NCBI GenBank assembly: GCA_905221605.1
Contig: CAJNDS010001424.1
Coordinates: 690,450-754,449 of the forward strand
Direction of reading: 5' to 3'
DNA from: Symbiodinium natans
Lineage: Eukaryota; Sar; Dinophyceae; Suessiales; Symbiodiniaceae
Length of the DNA stretch: 64,000 nt
Below are positions 20,642-31,692 of this stretch, one piece after another (position 1 is the stretch's first letter; the number at the start of each line of letters is the position of its first letter). The notes below the pieces were generated by a model. That model saw nothing but the letters and a program-made list of their open reading frames with translations. It was not told the DNA's origin and did not search any database. The position numbers and the translations under genes were made by a program.

Positions 20642-20734
20642 GCCTGCGACATGGAACTCTGGTCTGCGCTGACGGGCACATGGTCGCGAGGGAAGGCGGC
20701 AAGCAGCGAAAGGCCGGACGAAGTGTTTTGGGAT
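20642..20734 (+). CDS. Protein kinase, helix-D region exon
   Basis: After CACCAG 31 codons encode ACDMELWSALTGTWSRGKAA and then SSERPDEVFWD, ending at GAT|GTTTAG in phase 0. It lies in the right place for helix D and the loop before helix E. The fit with flanking exons in phase supports membership, although the loop is longer than usual. Confidence 0.7.
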
Positions 20735-21778
20735 GTTTAGTACGTATATGCGGGTTTCCGAAAACCAGGGACCCCTTACCTAGTCCCCAAATAGTAGGAT
20801 CCCTTACTATTCAGGATGCCCAAAAGATACCCCCTAATTTCGGACCCCCCCCCTTCCATATATATATATATATATATACATATATATATACACACATATA
20901 GGTATTTACATTATTTGTTTATTCGGTCTTGTTTATTTGTTTTGTATCTTTTCTTACTTGTTTTTGTGCATTTATACTTTTGTATGTGTTTAATATCTAT
21001 TTACATCCATATCTGTATATAAATACATACATATATATACATTTATTTATTTATATTTCTTTATTTATGTACATAATTATTTCTGGCCTAGTAGTGCACG
21101 TAGGGTTAGGGATGTTCAATTGCACTTGGAGGTTCATGGGTATTTATAAGGAGGCGAATGCTACGACTGCATTGGCTACGAGCTGTTCGTCCCTCCCATC
21201 CACCATCCGCAGTCCTCATAAGAATTGTCTTGCATCCCTGTTTGCATATAGAACACCACTGTTCCGGGTTTAGGGTTTAGGGTTTAGGGTTTAGGGTTTA
21301 GGGTTTAGGAGTTTAGGGTTTAGGGACCATTCGAAAAAAGCGGCTGTGTTTTTCAAAGGGGTATAGTCGGTATAGTCGTCTTTGCGCTTGACGATCTGTG
21401 CAGTTGGCCTTTGCGGGATGTCAGGAAGCCCTAAATTCCAAACCCTATTATAAGTGGGTCATAAGTACAGTTATCATTGGTGAATATGTACCATGAACCT
21501 CCAAGCATGTATAAAGGGGTGTCCTGCGGACATACTAGTAAGGAGTTCCAATTCCCCCTCAATCCGTAGCTCCAAGCCTTAAGCTGCGTGGCCAGACAGC
21601 CCGCCCAATCACCCGAAGCCTGTGAAGGCCTGCGAGCAACAAGGCCTCCACGCCCTAAAACCCTAAACCCTAAACCCTAAACCCTAAACCCTAAACCCTA
21701 AACCCTAAACCCTAAACCCTAAACCCTAAACCCTAAACCCTAAACCCTAAACCCTAAACCCTAAACCCTGCCAGGCAG
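20735..21778 (+). other. Kinase intron with element remnants and arrays
   Basis: It holds a class G segment (20748-20855), (TA)n and AT-rich sequence (20858-21080), a truncated class B end (ACTTGGAGGTTCATGGGTAT, 21124), a TTTAGGG array (21267-21325), a decayed class B element (21455-21520) and the large CCCTAAA array 21656-21770. An open AG-bounded island at 21570-21655 is not needed by the kinase reading frame. Confidence 0.6.
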
Positions 21779-21841
21779 GCGTGGTCTCTGCAACTCTGCA
21801 GAGCTTTGAGCCACTGCCATCAGCTGAGAGTTCTACACCGG
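21779..21841 (+). CDS. Protein kinase, helix-E exon ending in HR(D)
   Basis: After GGCAG the frame encodes AWSLQLCRALSHCHQLRVLH and R. QLCRALSHCHQLRVLHRD is the helix E and catalytic-loop start of a Ser/Thr kinase. The D is present at 21842-21844 but is also supplied by the next exon. A GA donor at G|GACCCC and the acceptor GAAG|GACGTG repeat the same GGAC/AGGAC, so the join HR-D-V-N-P-W-N is unambiguous in protein. The intron before this exon ends in a 110-bp CCCTAAA array placed immediately before the acceptor. Confidence 0.85.
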
Positions 21842-22175
21842 GACCCCGGAGCTGCCTTCCCGGGGTTTAGGGTTTAGGGCTAGGGTTTAGGGTTTAGGGT
21901 TTCGGGTTTAGGGTTGAGGGTTGAGGGTTGAGGGTTGAGGGTTTAGGGTTTAGGGTTGAAATGCAGGAGCCCTTGACCTCTTCAAACCCTTCGCCTACAC
22001 CCTAGGCCCTAGACTTCAAACTCTGAAGCCCAAGACATGAACCTCTGTGCCCTGAACCCCATCTCGACTGTAACCCTGCACGCCATCCTAAACCCTAAAC
22101 CCTAAACCCTAAACCCTAAACCAAAAATGATGAAGCCCAACCCCAAGCTCTGAATCATGCCAAGCGATACCGAAG

Positions 22176-22218
22176 GACGTGAATCCCTGGAACGTGCTGC
22201 TTGTCCTCGAAGGACAGG
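22176..22218 (+). CDS. Protein kinase, catalytic-loop exon
   Basis: The exon encodes DVNPWNVLLVLEGQ. With the preceding HR this gives HRDxxxxN, the catalytic Asp (22176-22178) and metal-binding Asn (22191-22193). It ends in phase 1 at a GC donor (ACAGG|GCTCAG), and the next exon begins with the two bases that complete an Ala codon. Confidence 0.85.
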
Positions 22219-22421
22219 GCTCAGGGCAGCTTAGGGCTTAGGCTTAGGGCTTAGGGCTTAGGGCTTAGGGCTTAGGGCTTAGGGTTTAGGGTTTAGGGTT
22301 TAGGGTTTAGGGTTTAGGGTTTAGGTTTTAGGGTTTAGGGTAGGATTTCTGACCGTTTCGCTTACACTTTCACGGGGGTGGCCACGAGAGCTGTCCCTGG
22401 CAGGCTTGACGTTTCGAATGC

Positions 22422-22467
<46 letters not shown>

Positions 22468-23059
22468 TTAGGGTTGAGGGTTTAGGGTGGTTTGGAGGGG
22501 GCGGGGGTGTTGGGAATGAGGCTTCCAGGGTTGTAGGTTTTAGGGTTTGGGGCTTTAGGTTTCAGGGTTCCAGGCTTAGAGCTTGGAGGCTGGAAGGTTT
22601 GTTTCTTTGGCAAAGCAGGGTAAACACAAGTTAGATCAGTTGGTTATGGCCATTGACAATTACAGGTCACCTACTTATAATACTTATAAGTATCCATGAA
22701 CCTCCAAGTAGAGGGTCTTGCGGCACTCAGTCGCAAGCTCTGAGATGGACGGCTTGTTCAAGTGGAGCCTTTGTCCATCTGTTGCATCGGAGCACAAAAG
22801 CACATGATTGGCTGTCTCGTGTGGTTTCATGTAAACAACGGCATGATGCGATTTCGACTTCTGCGGGCATTAGGGCCGTTTTGTTGGATGTTGATGCGAG
22901 CATGCCCCCTTGGTGGCCTAAACCCTAAACCCTAAACCCTACACCCAAAACCCTAAAACCTAAACCCTACAAACCCTACAAACCCTACAAACCCTACAAA
23001 CCCTAAACCCTAACCCCTATAAACTAAACCCTAGACCGCAGGCGAAGGGTGCTCGGCAG
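22219..23059 (+). other. Kinase intron with CTTAGGG and TTTAGGG blocks
   Basis: CTTAGGG units (22236-22278) change to TTTAGGG (22279-22342). A (GA)n tract lies at 22423-22464. A class B element half with the end AAGTATCCATGAACCTCCAA lies at 22655-22712. A CCCTACAAA variant block lies at 22965-23005. Confidence 0.6.
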
Positions 23060-23094
23060 CACGTCTTGGCGACTTCGGGCTTGCTGTTGAGGGG
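23060..23094 (+). CDS. Protein kinase, DFG exon
   Basis: After CGGCAG the frame encodes RLGDFGLAVEG, with DFG at 23071-23079, and stops at GGG|GTGGAT. LGDFGLA is common in NEK- and CDPK-like kinases, but I do not assign a subfamily. The phase matches the GC-donor exon upstream. Confidence 0.85.
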
Positions 23095-23982
23095 GTGGAT
23101 GGCGATTTGGTCGGATGGGAGGCCGGGTATCAGGGGTTTAGGGGCTTTAGGGGGGTTTTGAGGGGTTTTAGGGGTTTTGAGGGGTTTTAGAGGTTTTGAG
23201 GGCTTTAGGGTTTTTAGGGGTTTTGGGTCTTTGGGAGCTAGGGATTTGAGGGGGGGGGGGGGCTTTAGGGGTTGCTAGGGGCTTTAGTGGCTTTAGGGGC
23301 TTGGGGGAGGTTGGGTGAGGAGGCGGAGGCCCTGACTCCTTGCTTAGGGTTTATGGCTTATGGTTTAGGGGGTAGAGTGACCCCAAGCCCTTCCTTCAAG
23401 GTTTGAGGGCTCTGTTTGGTGGGTGGCCTCGGGTTTCGGAATTTCCTCTCGAAGTGCGAACCTCCCAATTCCGGGTCATGGTGCAGCGGAGCGTTCTGGA
23501 ATACAATGTGCGAGGGAGGGTGGGGCTTACGAAGGCTTCGGAGGACGGAGGGCTGCCATTGAGGGAAGAGAGTCGGTGGAGTTTGAGTTTTGTTCCCATG
23601 CTTCATTCCTGCGAGCTGTTCGCAGCAGCCGAGGAAGTTTTAGTTGGGAATTTGCAGGCGGGGGGCCTGGGGAACACGAGTCGATAACAACGCTACTTCG
23701 TCTGCAGTTGCAACTCTATCCGACCCAACCAGAGAGAGAAGCACGCAGAAACATCTACCCGAAACGTCAGTCCACGATGTTCTTTCTGCGTGGGGTACCA
23801 CTTCCAAACGGAGGAGCCTTATCCTGAGGGTATCCCAGAAAGGGATAGCAATTAGAGAGCTGCTGTTCTAAGGGTACTTTTTATGGTCCCCTACTATGGC
23901 CCCTTACCTTCCCTGAAGGGGGTTCTGAAGGGGGCCCCCTGTTAAGAGCCCACATCAAGGGACCACGTAAACTACCCTAAGT

Positions 23983-24088
23983 TGGGATGTTTTTTTCATT
24001 ATATTAATATTTTAAAAAAGGGACTATAGTACCCCCTTATTATAATCCCTATGAAGGACTGTTAGTACAAGGAAAGAACATCCCAAAC
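23983..24088 (+). mobile_element. Class C TIR element
   Basis: The ends TTGGGATGTTTTTTTC and GGAAAGAACATCCCAA are inverted repeats around an AT-rich centre with ACTATAGTACCCCCTTAT and CTATGAAGGACTGTTAGT. Partial relatives occur at 6492-6545 and 41598-41640 (GGGATGTT..CC, CAGTCCTTAATAGG). Confidence 0.7.
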
Positions 24089-24184
24089 CCTAAACCCCAA
24101 ACCCCAAACCCTAAACCCTAAACCCTAAACCCTAAACCCTAAACCCTAAACCCTAAACCCTGAACCCCTAAGAGTTGTCCTCAG

Positions 24185-24272
24185 ACACCTGGAGCGGCTC
24201 CCCTGGACGACTCGGCAATCGGCTCGCTCTACTCGGCCCCCGAACTGGGTCACGTGTACGGTGCCGACCTCA
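24185..24272 (+). CDS. Protein kinase, activation-segment and APE exon
   Basis: The exon encodes TPGAAPLDDSAIGSLYSAPE and then LGHVYGADL. GSLYSAPEL is the P+1 loop with the APE motif, followed by the usual Y-G-x-D stretch. It ends CTCA|GTGC. Residues after helix F could not be located downstream, so the C-lobe is incomplete here or its exons lie too far apart to recognise. A partial second copy of this exon is at 24415-24454. Confidence 0.8.
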
Positions 24273-24414
24273 GTGCTTTAGGGTTTAGGGTTTAGGGTTT
24301 AGGGTTTAGGGTTTAGGGTTTAGGCTTAGGGTTTAGGGTTTAGGGTTTAGGGTTTAGGCTTAGGGTTTAGGGTTTAGGGTTTAGAGTTTAGGGTTTAGGG
24401 TTTAGGGTTTAGGG

Positions 24415-24454
24415 TGCTCCCGAACTGGGTGACGTGTACGGTGCCGACCTCAGT
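24415..24454 (+). pseudogene. Partial duplicate of the kinase APE exon
   Basis: GCTCCCGAACTGGGTGACGT and the following bases to CTCAGT repeat 24235-24274 with two changes (CCC to TCC, CAC to GAC). The two copies bracket a TTTAGGG array (24276-24412) exactly, so the array and the duplication probably arose in one event. Confidence 0.8.
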
Positions 24455-26460
24455 TGGGGTGGGGGGGGGGATTATAGGGTTCATAGGGTTTATAGGGTTT
24501 ATAGGGTTTATCGGGTTTATAGGGTGTATAGGGTGTATAGGGTGTTTAGGCTTGGGAAGAATTTGCATCTTTGGGGGGTATATACTCCAATTCCTAGAAA
24601 CAGCTAAAATTGGGTACTCTGATTGCTCAGAAACAGCAAAAACTATACTTTTTGGTGTATTCTAATGAATTCTTAGAAACAGCTACACTTGCAATTTTTG
24701 CTATGGTTGCAAGTTCAGTATGGGGGGGGTCCATGATGCCCAAATAGAGCAGACGAGATTCGAATCTATCCCATCAGTTTGGGGCTCAGGGTTTAGGGTT
24801 TAGGGGTTCAATCGAACCCTAAACCCTAAACCCTAAACCCTAAACCCTAAACCCTAAACCCTAAACCCTAAACCCTAAACCCAGTGGTACCCTCATTCCC
24901 CTCGTGGGGGTGTTGAGGCTCCCTTGTAAACCTCCTTCAGAAAAAGAAACACCCTTTGTAGTCCTAGGTTGCTCGGCAACATGTGGGATGATTCTCAATA
25001 TAGGATGCATTAAGGTCAGCCTAAACCCCCAAACCCTAGCCCTACGCCCTAAACCCTAAACCCTAAACCCTAGCCCTAAACCCTAAATCCCTAAACCCTC
25101 GGGTGGTTCACTTAGTTGCCAGTGGGGTAAGGGGGTTGGAGCTGTAGGTTGCGCCAAGCAGGCCCTCAAGCTCATAGCTCATGAAGAGTCGAGCATTCAA
25201 GGGCAGTCGGGGGTTCAGGGTTTAGGGTTTAGGGTTTAGGGTTTAGGGTTTAGGGTTTAGGGTTTAGGGTTTAGGGTCTGAACATGTCCGGGCGTAACCT
25301 TCCAAAGCCTGTTGCAAAAAGGGTGTAGGGTTTCGGGTAAACCCTAAAGCCAGTGTGCCAGAGTCCAAAGCATGCCTTGCCTTTCGCCACAGGGAGGTAT
25401 GGCACGCTCAGCCATGCCTCGGCCACTTCTGGCTAAAAACAACGTTGGTAGTATAAGTCAGTAGCTAGGACCCGAGGCCCTTAGGTGGGTTTAGGGTTTC
25501 GGGTTTAGGGTTGAGGGTCTAGGTGTTAGGGCCAAGTGTAGGGTTCTGGGTTTAGGGTACCCAGAGTTGGCCCTGACATGAACTTGCTTGGGGCTTAGGA
25601 TCCCTTATAAGCCCCTTTTAAACCAAGCAGGGCGTCGCCTGCACCGCGGTAGTCGGGGGCTAGGCAGCGAAGTCTACCACACCCCTAAACCCTAAACCCT
25701 AAACCACATGGGTCGTTCTCTACATGGGCGTCCATCTTTAGGGGCCCTTTTTAGAAGGGTATGGGGATATGTAGGAGGCCTCAAAAAGGGAACCTGATGT
25801 AGAGAACTAGCCCTAGACTAAAAACAAAGCCCAAAAACCCCTTTTTTGGAAGCACCCATATGAACCTTGGCTGCTTGGTGAGTTACTAAGAACAACTTGA
25901 CATGCCCCGAGCCCATACCCCTGAACCTATAAGCGGAGAATATAAGGAAGGATTGCACCATACCCCTTAATTTCTTTTCAGCGGTATGCTCATTAGGGTA
26001 AGGGTTTAGGGTTCGAGAGTTGATCATGGCAGGCTTTCCTGCTGATGTCTTCAGCCTTGCTATGACTTTGCTGGCCATTTGGGCCTCCGCCGACATGGAA
26101 GAGGAGGGTTTAGGGTTTAGGGTTTAGGGTTTAGGGTTTAGGGTTTAGGGTTTAGGGTTTAGGGTTTAGGGTTTAGGGTTTAGGTCGAGCGGAGTTTCGA
26201 CCGGTCTGCAGAGGTTGCGTTCCTCCCATGAACCCCCGCTTTCAAGGCAGGATGGCTACTATGGAGACGGGTTAGGGTTTGGGGTTTAGGGTTTAGGGTT
26301 TAGGGTTTAGGGTTTAGGGTTTAGGGTTTGGGGTTTAGGGTTTAGGGTTTAGGGTTAGGGCCCCTAGTAGTCTAGTAGCTGCCATTTGTCCTTCATTTTA
26401 AGGACTTAGCGTTTTCTCGCGTGGTGTATGTCCGACACTTAAATGATGCATGACCGACAG
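24455..26460 (+). other. Array-rich block, candidate exons only
   Basis: TTTATAGGG variants lie at 24477-24545. CCCTAAA arrays lie at 24824-24882 and 25680-25705. TTTAGGG arrays lie at 25216-25276, 26105-26184 and 26272-26360. A class A element lies at about 24884-24985. A short AG-bounded frame at 25162-25201 (ALKLIAHEESSIQ) looks coding. The segment 25700-26000 has no arrays and no recognised gene. Confidence 0.45.
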
Positions 26461-26511
26461 CACTCCACTTATTGCACGCTCGCCAGGAAGAGCTCATCAA
26501 CCTCGTGGAAG
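26461..26511 (+). CDS. Short exon, helical
   Basis: CGACAG|CACTCC...GTGGAAG|GTTGGG gives two bases plus 16 codons (SLLHARQEELINLVE). Both splice sites are good. It lies 2.2 kb after the kinase APE exon and might be a later exon of that gene, but nothing proves it. Confidence 0.5.
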
Positions 26512-27277
26512 GTTGGGGGGAGGTTGCTAAGGTGTCAGCACAGTCACATTGGCCCTAAACCCTAAGCCCAAAACCCTAAACCCTAGTGTGAGAGTCGAAA
26601 CCCTAAACCATAAACCCTAAGCCACCTAGGTGTTATGGGGCGAAGGTCTCGAAGATGATTGCGTTAGGAGTTTTGAACCCTGGACGACCTGAATCCTTGC
26701 CTGCCACAATGCACGCAACTGGCGATGCGCTGGTGCGCTGCATCCCTGAACCCTAAACCCTAAACCCTAAACCCTAAACCCTAAACCCTAAACCCTAAAC
26801 CCTAAACCCTAAACCCTAAACCCTAGGGCCAGGGGCTTGCTTGTGGGCAGAGACCCTGAAGCCTTGCTCACCTTGTTCCACGTCTGAGTGACATCAGCAC
26901 CCCAAGCTGTCCGTCATGTTTGACCTCTTTCGTCCGAGCTGCGAGCCATTGCCCTAGAGAAAGAACCCTTCCAGTAAAAGACCCCTAAACCCTACACCCG
27001 AAGCCCGAAACCCTAACCCCCGACCCTGAAACCCTGAACAGTAAAGGCATACAGGCCCGCATCGCTAGCCTCCTTGCCCGTGCATCGACCCGACCACACA
27101 AGTCCGCGGATGAACCCTGAGCCCTGAACCCTGAAACCCCTAGAGGACCCTGCCAGTAAGAGACCCCCAAACCCTAAACTTGAAGCATGAAACCCTGAAC
27201 CTCAAACCCTGAAACACCAAACCCTGAAACCGTGAAACCCTGAAACCCAACGGCAAGAGGGCGTCCGGCCCCCTGCC

Positions 27278-27465
27278 TGGAGGTTCATGGTACTTGTTAG
27301 CCAAAGATAACTGTTCTTGGAACCATATTTGGGCACTTAAGGGGCTCATAAGTGGGTTATAAGTACAGTTATACTAACTGTACTTATGACCATATTAGGG
27401 CACTTAAGTGGCTTCTAAGTGGGCTATGAGTACAGTTATAATTGGTTACTAAGTGCCCCTAAACC
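27278..27465 (+). mobile_element. Class B TIR element, expanded copy
   Basis: It begins CCTGGAGGTTCATGGTACTT and contains repeated ATAAGTGGGTTATAAGTACAGTTAT and its complement, ending before a CCCTAAA/CCCGAAA array at 27459. Internal tandem duplication of the ATAAGTACAGTTAT part makes it longer than other copies. Confidence 0.55.
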
Positions 27466-27584
27466 CTAAACCCTAAACCCGAAACCCGAAACCCTAAACC
27501 CGAAACCCTAAACCCGAAACCCTAAACCCTAAACCCTAAACCCTAAACCCTAAACCCTAAACCCTAAACCCTAAACCCTGGCAG

Positions 27585-27640
27585 GCGCGAAAACCGCTGC
27601 CTCCAACGGCTCAAGTGCAGCTTTGGGCTCATTGGCGGAG
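27585..27640 (+). CDS. Exon-like island with GT donor
   Basis: CTGGCAG|GCGCG...GGCGGAG|GTGGGC. Two frames are open; the one ending on a codon boundary reads AKTAASNGSSAALGSLAE. It is placed directly after an array, like several proven exons. Confidence 0.45.
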
Positions 27641-30235
27641 GTGGGCTTGAGGTAGGGGTGTTTAAGTGTGTTTGGGGGGGGTTTAGGGTTTAGGGTTTAG
27701 GGTTTAGGGTTTAGGGTTTAGGGTTTAGGGTTTAGGGTTTAGGGTTTAGGGTTTAGGGTTTAGGGTTTAGGGCGCGAGGGCAAACCGTATAGACCCTAGC
27801 GACTTCGTTCAGTTCGGTGGGCAAAGAGGGTCTTGGTTGATCAGTGTCAGGTCAGACCCGTGGGGTTTCGTATGAGCCAGATACCCATCCCCTCAAAAAT
27901 TCCCAAAAGATGCCTTAAACCAGAAAATCCAAACATGACCTCCTGGCCTTTTTTGGGGCCTTTTTTTTTTTTTGTTTTGGGGGGGGGGGGGGGGTTAAGC
28001 AACTTGCGCATTTGGCCTCCGGAGATGTTTTGGATCAATTAAGCTCGGGTTTTGGAGTCTTTTGTTCGTGGGGCGTGGCTTTGTACGGTGCCAACTTGTT
28101 TAGAAAACACCAACTTTGAAACTTCAGAGTGATATCACAGACAATTCTTGTCTTGAGGGTGGAGGGTTTGGGCCTACGGGTTTCGAGAGCTCGAGGGCCT
28201 CCCGGAACCCTAGAAACCCTACACAGGCCCACTGCTGAAACTGCATGGGCTTTGAGGGTTTAGGGTTTAGGGTTTAGGGTTTAGTGGTTTAGGGTTTAGG
28301 GGTTTAGGGTTTAGGGTTTAGGGTTTAGGGTTTAGGGTTTAGGGTTTAGGAGCTTCGTATTGGGCCCTTGAGGTTCGGTTGCGTGTGCTTTTTTGATCTA
28401 CAGGCAACCCTGTTGCCTCGAAGTCCTGAACCCTAGGCCCGAAACCCCTAAACTGCTTGGCGTAAACCCCGAACCCTGAATTAAACCCAAAGCCCATGAA
28501 CCCCAACCCCTAAACCCCCGAACCTTCACCCCGTAAACACCGAACCCCAGAAATCCTTCAGCCCTACATCCCTAGAAGACTAGGATGCCCAGTAGTGCCC
28601 TTATTCCCTTTTTCCTTTTTTGGGGGGTTTAGATTCCCTTGTAAACCTCCTTAAGCCAAAAAGGGCACCCTTTTGATCCTAGGTTACTGGGCAACCTCCC
28701 TAAACCCGAAACCCTAAACCCTAAACCCTAAAGGTAAACCCCTAAAACGCCTGGGGAGGCGCCAGTTGGCCTCCGGCCAGCACTGGCCTCTGCTCTCAGT
28801 GCCAAGGCATCGGGGATCCCAACCCCATAGCGGTTGAGGGTGTAGGGTTTAGGGTTTCGGGTTCAGGGTCTAGGGTTTAGGGTTCATGGTTTAGGGTTTA
28901 GGGTTTAGGGATGGTTTAGGGTTTTGAAGAAGCACAACACGGACCCGAATTTTGCAAACCTGATTTTCTTGAAGCCCCTGAACCCAGCAACCCCCATTCC
29001 CCCCGAAACCGGGTTAACGGTTTGGGGTAATTAATTCGGCATGCCGCGAACTTTGACTTAGCCTCTTGAACTTAGTTGCACCCTGTGGGCCGCGAGTGTG
29101 CGGGAGAGTCGAAACCCTTAACTTGCAAACCATGAACCCTAAATAGTCCTCCCCTAAACCCTAAACCCTAAACCCTAAACCCTAAACCCTAAACCCTAAA
29201 CCGCGGTACCCTTCAACCCGGGGCTTACGCCCACATACCACCCCCCTAATCCGATACCCGGATCTGAACCACAAAACCCTTACCCCACGCCCGAAACCAA
29301 CACCCCCTAAGCCCCTAAACCCCCCAACCTGCGGTTCGGCTACCTGTGCGGGAGCGAAAAAACCCCAAACCCTAAACCCTAAACCCTAAACCCCTAAACC
29401 CCTAAACCCTAAACCCCTAAACCCTAAACCCCTAAACCCTAAACCCTAAACCCTAAACCCTAAACCCTAAACCCCACACCCTGGAGTTGGTAGGCTGCTA
29501 CCCGGCCGACAGCCTCCGCCCTACAGCGCCGGTTGGAGGCTCCGACCGGCCCCTCGGAGTGGCTTTTGTAGGGGCTTTAGGGGTTTAGAGGGGAGGTTTA
29601 GGGTTTAGGGTTTATGGTTTAGGGTTTCGGGCTAGCCCTAAACCCTAAACCCTACAACCCTAAACCCTAAACCCTACACCCTAAACCTGATCCGCTTTCG
29701 GGGTTTTCGAGGTTGAGATTGAGGGTTCATGGACTTTCGGGGTTGGGGGTTGAGGGTCTATGGGAAAGAAAAAAAATGGCCCCCGAAAGCGGAAGATCCT
29801 TTGAAAGTCATTCGGGAAGTTACCCGAAACCATAAATCCTAAACCCTAAACGCGAAACCCTAAACTCAAAACGGGGTGGAGGGATGGATTCAGTGTTGAG
29901 GTGTCCTAGTTCACATGTAGGAGCCCGGGGGCTTCGTAGGTTTAGGGTTTCGGGTGTAGGGTTTAGGGCTTAGGGCTGAGGGCTTAGGGTTTAGCATTTA
30001 GGGTTTAGGGTTTAGGGTTTAGGGTTTAGGGTTTAGGGTTTAGGGATAGGGGGGGGGGGGGTCTAATAGAAGTTCCGATTGAGGTGTAGCTGATCTTCGC
30101 CACCCCCCTGAGCTCTAGAAGCATGTTTCAGGGCCTTCAGGGCTTCGGGGGGGTTGCAAGCCCTAGCCCTAACCCCTCAACCCTCAACCCTCAACCCTGA
30201 ACCCTGTGTTGCACTGAGGCGCCCACTTCGTGCAG
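27641..30235 (+). other. Array-rich block without a supported gene
   Basis: Arrays lie at 27687-27772, 28253-28348, 29153-29201, 29363-29473 (with CCCCTAAA variants), 29996-30045 and others. A class A element lies at 28578-28697. A poly-T/poly-G junction lies at 27961-27993. A possible exon at 28935-28976 (KHNTDPNFANLIFLK) resembles part of the exon at 9727. Confidence 0.45.
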
Positions 30236-30313
30236 GTCCAGGCCCTTTTCAAGACGCACTTCCAAAACCAGCTGACCCCAGCGGATCTCACGGCCATCCT
30301 CGAACCTCGACGG
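30236..30313 (+). CDS. Strong single exon, product unknown
   Basis: TTCGTGCAG|GTCCAGGCC...CGACGG|GTTCGG encodes 26 codons in phase 0 (VQALFKTHFQNQLTPADLTA then ILEPRR). The amphipathic helices and clean splice sites make it a convincing exon. Neighbouring exons of the gene were not found. Confidence 0.65.
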
Positions 30314-31473
30314 GTTCGGGGTTTAGGGCGTTAGGGTTTTTTGGTTTTTGGGATTGCGGAATTCACCTTAAGATTAGAGTAGGGTAGCAGCACCTCAGTT
30401 GACTTAAGTATCAGGATTGAAGGGGTGTAAACCCTTGATGCATTGGGCTCTCTGCGATTAGAGGCCATTCCTGTGCACTTGCTTCCGCCCCAGTACAGTT
30501 TGTGCTCCCAGAGTTCTGGTTCACAGGGTTTTAGAATTGGGGTTTCGGGTTTCGGGTTCAGTTTTTGTTCGCAAAAGATCGTGTCATCACTGAGAGTGTC
30601 TGGTAGGTCAAAGCTTGCCGGGGGAATCGCTTACATCTATAGGACGCTTGGTTAGGATCCCTTCTTTTTTCTCTCAGCCGAGTAAGCAACAACAGGCTGC
30701 CCGGCTTAAGATTGGGCTTAGGGATTCTTGGGTCTGTTTTTACTTTTTGAGTACCATAATCCGCCAAAATCATAATTTTTACTAGGGTTCCAAGGTCAGT
30801 ATGTTGGGGCAAAGATAAAGAAAGGGCATCCGGCTCGGGAAGGTACAGGGTTTAGGGTTTAGGGTTTAGGGTTTAGGGTTTAGGGTTTAGGGTTTAGGGT
30901 TTAGGGTTTAGGGTTTAGGGTTTATAGGGTTTAGGGTTTCGGGTTTAGGGTTTAGTGTTTAGGGTTTAGGGTTTAGGGTTTAGGGTGGGGGGGTCACTGT
31001 TCAACATGGTCAAACTGACTTGTTGCTTGAGGGCTTTGGGGCAAAGGGGTCGGAGAGCAAAGTCCATCCCTTAACACAAAGCGCTTCTCAGTAGGGATTT
31101 CGGGTTTAAGGTACCGCCACGAAAGTCCCCTAAACGGTAAACCCTAAACCCTAAACCCCTAAACCCTAAACCCCCAACCAAGTTTCTGCCGACCTCGAGG
31201 ACTCTCTGGGCCACCCAAACGAGTCGAAGGAGGAGATGGTTGCCTTGACATTTCGTACGCTTGGCAACAGCTGCGGCCGTGTAGAGATCGACTCTTTTCT
31301 GCGGTGGGTTTTTCCTGCACGGTGACACCACGCTGGGCGTAAGAGGCATTCAAGTATCTCAGCGCACCCATTCCATGAGACATGCCAGCTGTTGCTTTAG
31401 GGTTTAGGGTTTAGGGTTTTTGGTTCAGATAATCTCGGATGATGTCCTAACGAAAGTTGCTTTGTGCTGTTAG
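30314..31473 (+). other. Array-rich block
   Basis: A long TTTAGGG array with scattered variants lies at 30846-30984. Short CCCTAAA stretches lie at 31139-31175, and a TTTAGGG stretch at 31396-31417. No exon was supported. Confidence 0.4.
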
Positions 31474-31574
31474 GGCCGTGCATAGCAACGACATCCCTCA
31501 GCGTGGTCTCATCGTCTGTGGCTTCAGCCCCTCTTCACAGCGCTTGGCGCAGCAACTACTTGGAAGCTCAGGGG
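31474..31574 (+). CDS. Exon ending inside a class B element
   Basis: After TTAG the frame encodes AVHSNDIPQRGLIVCGFSPS and then SQRLAQQLL, and continues into the left end of a class B element (CTTGGAAGCTCAGGGGTACT). The donor is either the GA in CTTG|GAAGC or the GT in CAGGG|GTACTT, both belonging to the element. The product is not recognised. Confidence 0.55.
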
Positions 31575-31692
31575 TACTTCTAAGTAGGGTTATGCCGGGT
31601 TATAAGTGGGGTAACTATGGTCGTAACTTTACTTATTAGGGCACTTAGAACCCTCCTCCTGATGAGTAGCCATGAGCCTGCAAGTAGGATTT
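31557..31692 (+). mobile_element. Class B TIR element
   Basis: The left end ACTTGGAAGCTCAGGGGTAC and right end GTAGCCATGAGCCTGCAAGT are inverted repeats. Internal TTATAAGTGGGGTAACTATG and CTTATTAGGGCACTTAGAAC are shared with other class B copies. It abuts the exon at 31474. Confidence 0.65.

Noticed and set aside
22424-22464. CRISPR-like or regulatory direct repeats
   Set aside because: It is a simple (GA)n tract without spacers; CRISPR is not expected in nuclear eukaryotic DNA.
24755-24785. Possible tRNA T-loop (GATTCGAATC)
   Set aside because: The surrounding bases cannot form a T stem or acceptor stem, and no D or anticodon arm is found in the right distance.
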